A stretch of 9,658 nucleotides of DNA from Pseudomonadales bacterium. GTDB lineage: Bacteria > Pseudomonadota > Gammaproteobacteria > Pseudomonadales > Azotimanducaceae. The notes under the pieces were generated by a model. It did no database searches and was not told where the DNA came from. It worked only from the letters and a program-made list of their open reading frames with translations. Each line of letters opens with the position of its first letter. The first letter of the stretch is position 1. A program made the position numbers and the translations under genes. The stretch is taken from the NCBI GenBank assembly GCA_007128525.1, contig SKXG01000358.1, positions 1 through 9,658 on the forward strand, in the 5' to 3' direction. This document shows positions 1-6,491 of this stretch, piece after piece.

Positions 1-98
1 AAGCGAGCCGTCGGCTCAACTGACGACGCCTCAACCTCAAACATCTCTACCAGAATGTCTCTAAGTTCAGCGAAGACTTCATCGCGATCGTGATTCAT
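1..98 (-). CDS. Acyl carrier protein, N-terminal part, cut by the left window edge
   Basis: Reading the minus strand from the ATG at 98-96 gives an open frame to the edge that begins MNHDRDEVFAELRDILVEMF and continues into EVEASSVEPTAR. This is the typical first helix and following loop of an acyl carrier protein: an acidic amphipathic helix, then a V-x-P segment leading to the phosphopantetheine-binding helix. The Asp-Ser-Leu/Ile attachment site itself would lie beyond the edge and cannot be seen. An in-frame ATG three codons upstream (107-105) is an alternative start; GAGGG just before the ATG at 98 lies rather close for a ribosome site. The gene is divergent from the dehydratase at 251 and probably starts another biosynthetic operon running left. 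It would be the second carrier protein of the cluster. Identity rests on about 32 residues, so it is probable rather than certain. Confidence 0.72.
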   Translation of the reverse strand, partial: MNHDRDEVFAELRDILVEMFEVEASSVEPTAR

Positions 99-250
99 AA
101 CCCTCATCCAGCACGGCCGACGGGCGCCCCGCGGGCCAGCGGTGTGCCGTGACGCATCTATGTAAACACGCTATCCTAGCCAAGTTAGTCGCCAGTGGCC
201 ACAGCCGCCAATCATCCATACGCTCGCCAGCCCTGGAGCATGCAGTCCAG
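99..250. promoter_or_regulatory. Divergent intergenic region with probable promoters
   Basis: These 152 bases separate two divergently transcribed genes and should hold both promoters. The left half (about 115-145) is very GC-rich and contains two overlapping 8-base palindromes, GGGCGCCC (122-129) and CCCGCGGG (128-135). The middle (about 155-190) is markedly more AT-rich. A possible rightward sigma-70 promoter is GTGACG (149-154), a 17-base spacer, then TATCCT (172-177); each box matches the consensus at 4 of 6 positions. If it is real, the dehydratase mRNA has a leader of roughly 65 bases. I found no convincing leftward promoter. The palindromes could be operator sites, but that is inference only. 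Confidence 0.4.
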
Positions 251-550
251 ATGCAGCAATTTGCCGTCACGCACCGCCATCCGGCACTGCCCGGACACTT
301 TCCCGGCCATCCGGTGGTCCCTGGCGTCGTGCTGATCTCCGAGATCCTGAAGGCGGCTGCGGCTGACTGGCCCGCGCTGCAGATTTCCGGCATTCGCAAA
401 CTGAAGTTTGTCCGGCAGGTGTTGCCTGATCAGCCAGTCGACATCAACTGGCGTGCTCGCGGTGATGGGGGCCTGGCGTTCACGCTGGCGGTGGCCGGCA
501 ACACCGTCGCCCAGGGCCGGCTGGATACTGCCCCAGTAAACAGTGCCTGA
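251..550 (+). CDS. Short FabZ/ApeI-like 3-hydroxyacyl-ACP dehydratase (hotdog fold)
   Basis: This 99-residue protein would remove water from a 3-hydroxyacyl-ACP to give a trans-2-enoyl-ACP, the step that creates each double bond of a polyene chain. The signature is HFPGHPVVPGV at residues 16-26, matching the catalytic-His loop of FabZ and of the ApeI-type dehydratases in aryl polyene clusters. His16 is the likely catalytic residue. The acidic partner expected 14 residues later falls on Ser30, with Glu31 next to it, which is odd. It is shorter than FabZ (about 150 residues), as the ApeI-type proteins are. I chose the ATG at 251 because the family homology starts a few residues later; a GTG at 149 in the same frame would add 34 residues that look non-coding and overlap a possible promoter. 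GGAG at 235-238 is a rather distant ribosome site. It is first in the rightward operon. Confidence 0.82.
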   Translation: MQQFAVTHRHPALPGHFPGHPVVPGVVLISEILKAAAADWPALQISGIRKLKFVRQVLPDQPVDINWRARGDGGLAFTLAVAGNTVAQGRLDTAPVNSA

Positions 551-595
551 TGCTGACTAGCACCCGGCCCCATTCCTGCTAGGATTCGAGAGACT

Positions 596-603
596 GGAGA
601 GGA
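596..603 (+). promoter_or_regulatory. Strong ribosome binding site before darA
   Basis: GGAGAGGA lies a few bases upstream of the ATG at 607 and fixes that start. The 56 bases between the dehydratase stop (550) and this ATG hold nothing else I can recognise. Confidence 0.7.
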
Positions 604-606
604 CAT

Positions 607-1554
607 ATGACGGGCGTGAAGCGCGTCCTGGCTGTTGGTTATTCGCAGACAGGGCAATTGACGCAGCTACTTAACTCTGTGCTCGGCCCACTGCAGGCTG
701 CTGAGGGCATTGAGGTCACGACCGTGCCACTAACCCCGCTCAAAGAAGAACCGTTTCCATGGCCATTTTGGTACTTCTTCGACACCTTCCCGGAGTCTGT
801 CCACCTGGATCCGCGGCCCATCGACGAGTCCGTATTGCCTGAGGGCGACTTTGATCTCGTTATTTTCGCCTATCAAGTTTGGTTCCTGTCGCCGTCCATG
901 CCGGCCACAGCGTTCCTTAAGAGCGCGCGTGGCCGACGTCTGCTGGCCGGCAAGCCCGTGGTCACGTTGATCGGCTGTCGCAACATGTGGCTGATGGCGC
1001 AGGAGACCATGAAGCGTGAACTGGAAGCCATCGGTGCCCGACTGGTCGACAACATCGTTCTGACTGACAGCGCACACAGCGCCTTTACATTTGTTTCAAC
1101 GCCAGCCTGGATGCTCACCGGTAATCGTGGCCCTTTCCTCGGCGGCCTGATTCCGGCTGCCGGCATCTCTGCCGACGACATCGCGCAGGCAGAACGCTTT
1201 GGCAGGGCGATTGCCCAGCAGCTGCCAACGCGGAGCCCGGATGATGATTCGCCCATGTGTACCGGGCTCGGGGCTGTTAAAATCAATGAGAGACTGATCG
1301 CGTCTGAGAGATTCGCTCACCGCAGCTTCCGACTCTGGGGGGCGCTGCTGCGACGACTTGGACGCCCCGGCGCACCGCAGAGGCGGATCGTGCTAGGCCT
1401 GTACGTTGTGTTCCTGGTAACCATGATTCTAACGGTGATTCCAATCAGCGCCGTGATCAAAAGGCTGATAGCACCGTTTACCCGGGAACGAGTTATGCGA
1501 CAGCGAGCGTACTTTGCCGCGCCGTCGGGAGAATCTGCAGAGCTGAAGGACTGA
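607..1554 (+). CDS. darA: DarA-type flavodoxin-fold aromatase of dialkylresorcinol biosynthesis
   Basis: The 315-residue product resembles DarA, still often labelled a dialkylresorcinol condensing enzyme but shown in the literature to act as the aromatase that turns the DarB product, a cyclohexanedione, into a dialkylresorcinol. The N-terminus VLAVGYSQTGQLTQLL (residues 7-22) has the form of the flavodoxin phosphate-binding loop (S-x-T-G-x-L/T after a hydrophobic strand), which suggests FMN binding. A second conserved-looking block is the VTLIGCRNMW segment near residues 119-128. A strongly hydrophobic stretch at about residues 261-284, followed by Lys/Arg-rich sequence, looks like one membrane segment or anchor near the C-terminus, so the enzyme may sit at the inner membrane. 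GGAGAGGA precedes the ATG. The stop is 4 bases before darB, which fits the paired action of the two enzymes. Product identity is by recognition of the family, not by alignment. Confidence 0.78.
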   Translation: MTGVKRVLAVGYSQTGQLTQLLNSVLGPLQAAEGIEVTTVPLTPLKEEPFPWPFWYFFDTFPESVHLDPRPIDESVLPEGDFDLVIFAYQVWFLSPSMPATAFLKSARGRRLLAGKPVVTLIGCRNMWLMAQETMKRELEAIGARLVDNIVLTDSAHSAFTFVSTPAWMLTGNRGPFLGGLIPAAGISADDIAQAERFGRAIAQQLPTRSPDDDSPMCTGLGAVKINERLIASERFAHRSFRLWGALLRRLGRPGAPQRRIVLGLYVVFLVTMILTVIPISAVIKRLIAPFTRERVMRQRAYFAAPSGESAELKD

Positions 1555-1558
1555 CTGA

Positions 1559-2710
1559 ATGACCGGCAACGATGTCTACATCACCAATATGGCAGCCTTT
1601 CTGCCCAACGACCCGGTCGGCAACGACGACATGGAGCGGGTCCTGGGGCAGGTAGGCAGCCGACCATCGCGTGCGCGACGCATGATTCTGCGCAGCAATG
1701 GCATCAAGTCCCGTCATTACGCCCTGGATCCGGCAACGGGCGCATTCACGCACACCAATGCACAGCTGGCAGCGGAAGCCATCCGCGGCCTGCGCAGCGA
1801 CTGGTTCGATCTGGAACAGATTGAAGTTCTGGCCGCCGGCACCACCATTGCCGACCAACTGGCTCCGAGCCATGGCAGCATGGTCCATGGCGAACTCGGT
1901 TTACCCCCCTGTGAGGCCGTTGGCACATCAGGGATCTGCCTCGCCGGCATCAGTGCCTTTAAATACGCCTATATGTCAGTCGCCACCGGCATGGCACAAA
2001 GCGCCGCTGCGGCGGGATCCGAGCTGGCCTCTGCCACGCTGCGGGCGGAAAACTTCAGCGCCGAGTCGGACGAGAAGCTCAATGAGCTGGAGAAGCGGCC
2101 GGAGCTGGCATTCGAGAAAGACTTCCTGCGCTGGATGCTGTCTGATGGCGCTGGCGCAGTGTTGCTGCAGAACCGGCGCGGCAGCGGCCCGGTGAGCCTG
2201 CGCATCGACTGGGTAGATATGATCTCATTTGCCGGTGACATGGAAACCTGCATGTATGCTGGTGGCGTGAAGCAGCCGGATGGCAAACTGCGGGGCTGGC
2301 TCGCCATGAGTCAGGCTGAACGCCATGCCACATCTGCCATGGCGATCAAGCAGGACGTCAAGCTCCTCAACGCCAATGTGATGGATTATACGGTCGAGCG
2401 CGCAATGCGGGCGCTCAAAGACAAACACGGCCTGTCGCCGACGGACTTCGACTGGTTTGTACCGCACTACTCTTCCAAGTATTTCCGTCAGCCCGTCTTC
2501 GACAAGATGCAGGCAGCTGGCATGGAGATCCCGTTTGAGCGCTGGTTCACCAACCTGCCCAGCAAAGGCAATACAGGCTCAGCGTCGATTTACATCATGC
2601 TTGAAGAGCTGTTCCACTCCGGCCAGCTCAAACCCGGCCAGCGACTACTGTGCTATATCCCGGAAAGCGGCCGCTTCTCGACGGCCTTCATTGCCCTGAC
2701 GGTTTGCTGA
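1559..2710 (+). CDS. darB: DarB-type beta-ketoacyl-ACP synthase III
   Basis: This 383-residue protein has the full thiolase-fold ketosynthase III layout. The active-site Cys is probably Cys127 in GTSGICLAGISAF, the His is His303 in FVPHYSSKYF, and the Asn is Asn338 in SKGNTGSAS; these three form the Cys-His-Asn triad of the FabH family. DarB enzymes condense a beta-ketoacyl unit with a second acyl unit and cyclise the product to a cyclohexanedione, which DarA then aromatises. Sitting directly behind a DarA homologue (4-base gap, AAGGA at 1546-1550 as ribosome site) is the main reason to call it DarB rather than FabH. The end of the gene overlaps the next start by one base (TGATG at 2708-2712), so translation of the downstream gene is probably coupled. 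The substrates cannot be read from the sequence. Confidence 0.82.
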   Translation: MTGNDVYITNMAAFLPNDPVGNDDMERVLGQVGSRPSRARRMILRSNGIKSRHYALDPATGAFTHTNAQLAAEAIRGLRSDWFDLEQIEVLAAGTTIADQLAPSHGSMVHGELGLPPCEAVGTSGICLAGISAFKYAYMSVATGMAQSAAAAGSELASATLRAENFSAESDEKLNELEKRPELAFEKDFLRWMLSDGAGAVLLQNRRGSGPVSLRIDWVDMISFAGDMETCMYAGGVKQPDGKLRGWLAMSQAERHATSAMAIKQDVKLLNANVMDYTVERAMRALKDKHGLSPTDFDWFVPHYSSKYFRQPVFDKMQAAGMEIPFERWFTNLPSKGNTGSASIYIMLEELFHSGQLKPGQRLLCYIPESGRFSTAFIALTVC

Positions 2711-3123
2711 TGGACAAGGACGAGGTGCCGCAAGACAAAGCCAGCACCTATGGCGGGCACCGCAAGTTGCTCTATGCGACGGACGAACAAGGTCGATATC
2801 AGGGCGTGCAATCCTATGGCTGGGAAGCAGAAACCACAGCCACGCGTGCTGCGATTGCCGAGCTGGAGCGGCAGCAGGACGAAGCCTGGGAACGCGCCCA
2901 GGAAGGGCTGACGGCACCGCTCGAAGTACACATGTATAACAAGCGCATGGATCTGCCGCTGCTGGCCGGCGCGGCTGGTATTGCGCGCTGGCGTGTACGC
3001 CGGCACATGAACCCAGAACGCTTTGCGCGCCTGCCAGAGCGACTGCTCAAGCGCTATGCCGAAGCCCTGGGCCTGACCATCTACGAACTGCAACAACTAC
3101 CACCGGCCCGGAAATCTCTATGA
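2710..3123 (+). CDS. Small unknown protein with XRE-like helix-turn-helix C-terminus
   Basis: I do not recognise this 137-residue protein by name. The N-terminal half is polar, with no signal peptide or membrane segment, and includes a likely charged helix at about residues 43-66 (ELERQQDEAWERAQ). Residues about 79-130 read like a Cro/CI-type helix-turn-helix: a first helix (DLPLLAGAAGI), a turn and recognition-helix-like segment (ARWRVRRHM), then RLLKRYAEALGLTIYELQQL, which matches the last two helices of that fold, where an E/A-A-L-G-L/V motif is common. It could be a cluster regulator, or a protein-protein module in which the fold has been reused. Its start overlaps the darB stop by one base and its stop overlaps the next start by four, so it is made with DarB and the BtrH-like protein, which argues for a role tied to the enzymes. 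A start at 2650 inside darB is possible but not needed. Confidence 0.75.
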   Translation: MDKDEVPQDKASTYGGHRKLLYATDEQGRYQGVQSYGWEAETTATRAAIAELERQQDEAWERAQEGLTAPLEVHMYNKRMDLPLLAGAAGIARWRVRRHMNPERFARLPERLLKRYAEALGLTIYELQQLPPARKSL

Positions 3124-4109
3124 CGGTATTCGAGCACCGGCAATCGGCGCACTGCGAGAGCGGTGTTATGTCCGGCATGCTGCACCACCATGGCCTGCCG
3201 GTCAGCGAACCCATGGCCTTTGGTCTGTCCAATGCGCTGAGCTTCGCCTACCTGCCCATCGTCAAGATCGGTGGTATGCCCCTCATCGCGTACCGGATGC
3301 CGCCGCGCTGGATCATCAACAAGCTCAGCAAGCGCATCGGCGCACGCTTTTACAGCCGCAAGTTTCGCAACGAACGGCGTGGCATGGACGCGCTGAACCG
3401 GCTGCTTGATGAAGGCAAGATCGTTGGCCTGCAGGCGTCCGTGTTCTGGTTGCCGTATTTTCCCGATGAGATGCGATTTCACTTCAACGGCCACAATCTG
3501 CTCGTTTATGGCCGGGAAGGGGACGAATATCTGATCAGCGATCCGGTATTCGAAGAGCCGGTTCGCTGCAGTGCGGCAGACCTGCAGCGCGCCCGCTTTG
3601 CCAAGGGCGCACTCGGCGCCCGGGGCCTGCTTTACTATCCGCGGTCGGTTCCGGACAACATTGACTATGCACAGGCCATCCCAGCTGCGATCAAAGCCAA
3701 TCACCGCATCATGACCGGCGCACCGCTGCCCGTGATCGGCGTGCGTGGCATCAACTATCTGGCCGACAATCTGCTCAAGACCGCGCGCAAGGATCCCAAG
3801 CGATTGCCCCTATACCTGGCGCATATCGTGCGCATGCAGGAAGAGATCGGCACCGGCGGTGCCGGGTTCCGCTTTCTGTACGCATCTTTTCTTCAGGAGA
3901 GCAGTGAAATCCTCAGCAACCCCGGCCTGTCCGATGCTGCCAGTGCTTTGACGGCCGCCGGTGATACATGGCGTGAGTTCGCGTTGATGGCCGCACGGCT
4001 CAGCCGTCGAGGTGCTCAGGAGAGAATCAATGAACTGGCAGAACTGCTTCGCGCCAGTGCGCGCCATGAAGCGGCCGTTTGGAAGCAGATTGACGCCGTT
4101 GGCTATTAA
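3120..4109 (+). CDS. BtrH-like acyltransferase (BtrH N-terminal domain plus DUF4872-like C-terminus)
   Basis: This 329-residue protein resembles BtrH of butirosin biosynthesis, which transfers an aminoacyl side chain from the carrier protein BtrI to an aminoglycoside amine. The N-terminal domain has the cysteine-peptidase-like pattern of this family: Cys12 in HCESG followed by a helix, then His125 in FNGHNLLVYG and Asp141 in LISDPV, a plausible Cys-His-Asp triad. The C-terminal half (about 170-329) is largely helical and charged and fits the domain usually found behind BtrH_N (DUF4872). By analogy it would take an acyl group from one of the ACPs here and place it on an acceptor. In this context the acceptor could be a resorcinol hydroxyl, giving an ester; that is inference. 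It is last in the operon and overlaps the upstream gene by ATGA (3120-3123). Confidence 0.8.
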   Translation: MTVFEHRQSAHCESGVMSGMLHHHGLPVSEPMAFGLSNALSFAYLPIVKIGGMPLIAYRMPPRWIINKLSKRIGARFYSRKFRNERRGMDALNRLLDEGKIVGLQASVFWLPYFPDEMRFHFNGHNLLVYGREGDEYLISDPVFEEPVRCSAADLQRARFAKGALGARGLLYYPRSVPDNIDYAQAIPAAIKANHRIMTGAPLPVIGVRGINYLADNLLKTARKDPKRLPLYLAHIVRMQEEIGTGGAGFRFLYASFLQESSEILSNPGLSDAASALTAAGDTWREFALMAARLSRRGAQERINELAELLRASARHEAAVWKQIDAVGY

Positions 4110-4119
4110 GGTACCTTAA
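4106..4119. repeat. Perfect 14-base palindrome holding both convergent stop codons
   Basis: TTAAGGTACCTTAA reads the same on both strands. It contains the TAA of the BtrH-like gene (4107-4109) and, on the other strand, the TAA of the ketosynthase-like gene (4118-4116). It has no loop and no T-run, so it is not an ordinary intrinsic terminator. With only 6 bases between the stops, there is no room for one outside the coding regions. Confidence 0.85.
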
Positions 4120-5012
4120 CTGACCCGGCTAATGCGGCGCACCTGCATCAGGCAAAACCGCTCGCCATCCGTTTCCCGATTGATGTGCAACAGCGTGTCA
4201 CCATCAGGTTGGCTGAGGAAGGCGCTGATCGCGCCACCGGCGCGGCTGTCGTAGTAACCGGGTTCCCGCGCATCAAGATGGACAGGCGTCAGCCCAGTCG
4301 TTGTTTGAATCTCAGCAATGCTGGCGGCATCGACAAAGTTTCCTGGCAACAACCAGCTGCGCTCCGATGACAGATTCAGTGCGTGCAGATGGCCAAGCAA
4401 CGCACGCAAATCATCGAACTGGCGCACCAGCTGCACTTCGGCAACGGCATCCTCTGGCTGCGCGCCGCCAACCAGCCACAACCAGTGGCTGCCTTCCGCA
4501 ACCGGATGCTCCGGTGGCAGCTCCAATCGCGCACGGTGCTGATGCAACGATGCCGTGACCAGGTCGACCGAGCCAACCAGCACCGAGTCGGTATAACCCA
4601 GCCGGATGTCCTGCATGGCCAGTTCCAGCGCCGCTTCGAAGGCAAAGAAACGGTTGCAGACGAAGTTGCTGCGTCCGGCCAGACCAAAGTGTTTGGCGAT
4701 ATAAAAGTTCGTTGCGTTGCTGACCGTGTTGACGAAACTCAGCGGTTTCGGCGGCAGGCCTTCCCGGAACAACGGATTGACGACCTCGAGCGTAACATCC
4801 AGATCACCGCGGCCAGAACCCAGATAAACGGCGGTCTGTGCCGGCAGAGCCTGCTCGCCCATGCAGCGTCCCGCGCCAATCAGCGCCAGCTGAATAAAGC
4901 GTCCGATCCGGCGCACCGGGGCGCCCAGAGCCTCACGCACAAGCTGACGCAGCGCGGGCAGCTCATCGGTATCCACCGTATCACTGTAGTCGCCTAATGC
5001 GCGGATCCACAT
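4116..5012 (-). CDS. Ketosynthase-like protein without catalytic residues (chain-length-factor type, ApeC-like)
   Basis: The 298-residue product aligns with the N-terminal half of FabF-type ketosynthases, but the catalytic residues are gone. Lining up FGLAGRSNFVCNRFF (residues 109-123) with the usual F-G-x-x-G-(P)-x(7)-C region from both sides puts Phe122 at the Cys position; the nearby Cys119 is three residues off. The K-T-H-G-T motif is not found, and where G-H-T-x-G-A is expected the protein has GYYDSRAGG (252-260). It is also about 100 residues shorter than an active KS. Such proteins act as the non-catalytic half of KS:CLF heterodimers, known for type II polyketides and for ApeO:ApeC of aryl polyenes. 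The gene follows the active KS by 7 bases, with GGAG as ribosome site, so the two are very likely partners. An independent enzyme of unknown activity cannot be excluded. Confidence 0.8.
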   Translation of the reverse strand: MWIRALGDYSDTVDTDELPALRQLVREALGAPVRRIGRFIQLALIGAGRCMGEQALPAQTAVYLGSGRGDLDVTLEVVNPLFREGLPPKPLSFVNTVSNATNFYIAKHFGLAGRSNFVCNRFFAFEAALELAMQDIRLGYTDSVLVGSVDLVTASLHQHRARLELPPEHPVAEGSHWLWLVGGAQPEDAVAEVQLVRQFDDLRALLGHLHALNLSSERSWLLPGNFVDAASIAEIQTTTGLTPVHLDAREPGYYDSRAGGAISAFLSQPDGDTLLHINRETDGERFCLMQVRRISRVS

Positions 5013-5019
5013 CCCTGAC

Positions 5020-6192
5020 TCACTCCGTATTCGACAGAATCAACGACGTGTTATTGCCGCCAAAGCCAAAGAAATTGAGCATGAAGTGCCCCGGCGCCAG
5101 CGGCAGTCGGCTCTGATTCAGGCTGACGCCAAGGTCCGCACGCTCTGGCGACGCGATGCCCGGCGTACCGGGCAGAAAGCCAGCCTGAGCTGCGCCACAA
5201 AACAGCAGCAATTCGTTCAGGCCGCACGCGCCAAGGGTATGGCCGATGTACGGTTTCAATGCACAGACTGGTGGCAGCGTATCGAATACCTGTCGCATGC
5301 CGGCCATTTCGCTTTCATCGTTGTGCAGGCTCGCCGTGCCATGCGTCTTGATGGCACCCAGCTGGGACGCCTCGAGACCCGCCCGAGCCAGAGCCTGATT
5401 CATAACCGCAGCCACTGTGGAACCATCAGGATTGGCGGCTGACATGCTGTAGGTGTCGCACAGGTTGGCGCTACCGCGCAGATGGAACCGGCCCAGCTGG
5501 CCCTCAGCTTTGGGCGCACTGGCACTGATCACCAGCGCTGAGCAACCTTCGCCCAGGATCAGCCCGTTTCGGTCCTGATCGAACGGCTGCATGGTCTGGC
5601 TCGCGAATAATCCAAGCCCCTGGAAACCGGTTGCCGTAATCACGTTGCACAGTTCGACACCCACCACCAAGGCATGATCCAGGTCACCGCTACTGACCAT
5701 ATCGACGGCAGACATCAGCGCATTGGCACTGGCAGTGCAGGCGGTATTGAAGCTGTAATCCGGGCCACCCAGACCAAAATGATGCCGCAGGTGGCGGGCC
5801 AGGTTGGAGATGCTGTTGCTGCCAATCAGCGCGGTGGCGTCCGGTGACGTCTCCAGCTCCCGCAGGAACCGGGCTTCCGACACCGACACATCGGCCGACG
5901 AAGTGCCCAGGAACAGCCCCATGCGTCGCCGTTGTGCCGCCGTCATACCGGACTTGGCCGCTTCGTCCAACGCCTGCCCGATCACCGCATAGAGCACCTG
6001 GTACAGGCGCCGCTCGATGTCTTCCAGCGGCTGATCCGCCAGAATCAGATAGGGAATGACGATGGTCTGCCCGCCGAAGCGCAGTTCGATCTGCTGCGGC
6101 GCGGGCGGCGTGCTCAGTGCTGCAATGTTGTCGGCCAGGGAACGGCCAAGAACAGTATGCGTATCCGCCCCGATGAACCAGGCCTCACGCAT
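5020..6192 (-). CDS. Beta-ketoacyl-ACP synthase, FabF/ApeO-like elongating ketosynthase
   Basis: This 390-residue protein is a complete condensing enzyme that extends an acyl chain by two carbons using malonyl-ACP. All three catalytic residues are present: Cys152 in FNTACTASANALM, His284 in IKTHGTASLHNDE and His318 in KPYIGHTLGACG. The C-terminal glycine-rich FGFGGNNTSLIL loop is also intact. The length is close to the usual 400-410 residues, the N-terminus being slightly short. The start ATG directly abuts the stop of the ACP upstream, with no spacer, and the non-catalytic homologue follows 7 bases after. The order ACP, KS, CLF-like resembles a minimal type II polyketide synthase. In aryl polyene systems the equivalent pair is ApeO:ApeC. 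The chain length made cannot be read from the sequence. Confidence 0.9.
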   Translation of the reverse strand: MREAWFIGADTHTVLGRSLADNIAALSTPPAPQQIELRFGGQTIVIPYLILADQPLEDIERRLYQVLYAVIGQALDEAAKSGMTAAQRRRMGLFLGTSSADVSVSEARFLRELETSPDATALIGSNSISNLARHLRHHFGLGGPDYSFNTACTASANALMSAVDMVSSGDLDHALVVGVELCNVITATGFQGLGLFASQTMQPFDQDRNGLILGEGCSALVISASAPKAEGQLGRFHLRGSANLCDTYSMSAANPDGSTVAAVMNQALARAGLEASQLGAIKTHGTASLHNDESEMAGMRQVFDTLPPVCALKPYIGHTLGACGLNELLLFCGAAQAGFLPGTPGIASPERADLGVSLNQSRLPLAPGHFMLNFFGFGGNNTSLILSNTE

Positions 6193-6459
6193 CTACCCGG
6201 GCCGGTGCTCAAGGATGGTATCGCTGAGCGCATTGATGCTGCGCAAGGCTTTACGCGCCTGCGGGCCAGCCTCGATACGCACACCATACTTGTGCTGCAC
6301 GGCCATGCAGATCTGCAGTGCATCCAGAGAGTCGAGATCCAATGGGCCGCCGATCAGCACCTCATCGTCGGTAATCTCGTCCGGCTCGACGTCTTTGTCA
6401 CATTCCTCAATGACCAGCTCTTTCAGCGCGGCCTTCAGTTGTTCGCGATCTTCGTTCAT
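6193..6459 (-). CDS. Acyl carrier protein
   Basis: An 88-residue acidic protein with the phosphopantetheine attachment site at Ser44 in GPLDLDSLDALQI. The usual ACP helices are visible: helix 1 at residues 4-19, the helix after Ser44 running through QICMAVQHKYGV, and a final helix (INALSDTILEH). It would carry the growing or finished acyl chain for the ketosynthase pair encoded directly downstream, and may also present it to the BtrH-like transferase. It is separate from the ACP at the left edge and differs from it in sequence (MNEDREQLKAALKELV against MNHDRDEVFAELRDIL). There are 46 bases between it and the permease gene upstream, and that gap holds a hairpin. The start is fixed by the lack of any other nearby in-frame ATG with a sensible length. 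Confidence 0.92.
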   Translation of the reverse strand: MNEDREQLKAALKELVIEECDKDVEPDEITDDEVLIGGPLDLDSLDALQICMAVQHKYGVRIEAGPQARKALRSINALSDTILEHRPG

Positions 6460-6491
6460 CTGTGCTCTGTTGCTCTGATTCTAGTAATGAA

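Noticed and set aside
149..250. N-terminal extension of the dehydratase from a GTG at 149
   Set aside because: The 34 extra residues have no family similarity and look non-coding, there is no good ribosome site, and the stretch overlaps a possible promoter. The ATG at 251 begins just before the conserved part.
79..399. Minus-strand open frame across the intergenic region and dehydratase
   Set aside because: Cys/Arg/Trp-rich composition without a recognisable domain, and it lies opposite a clear hotdog dehydratase and overlaps the ACP start in another frame.
2650..2709. Earlier start for the HTH-like protein inside darB
   Set aside because: It would add 20 residues encoded within the darB C-terminus. 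The ATG at 2710 gives the common TGATG coupling.
1559..2710. Housekeeping FabH for fatty acid synthesis
   Set aside because: The triad alone would allow it, but the immediate DarA neighbour and absence of fabD/fabG/acpP neighbours favour DarB.
3081..3704. 207-codon minus-strand frame opposite the BtrH-like gene
   Set aside because: A shadow of the GC-rich coding strand; no domain pattern, and the plus-strand protein has clear family motifs.
4106..4119. Bidirectional intrinsic terminator
   Set aside because: The palindrome is AT-rich at its ends, has no loop and no T-run, so it cannot form a usual terminator hairpin.
4383..4997. 204-codon plus-strand frame opposite the KS-like gene
   Set aside because: Gln/Arg-rich antisense translation with no domain; the minus-strand product fits the ketosynthase fold and the operon spacing.
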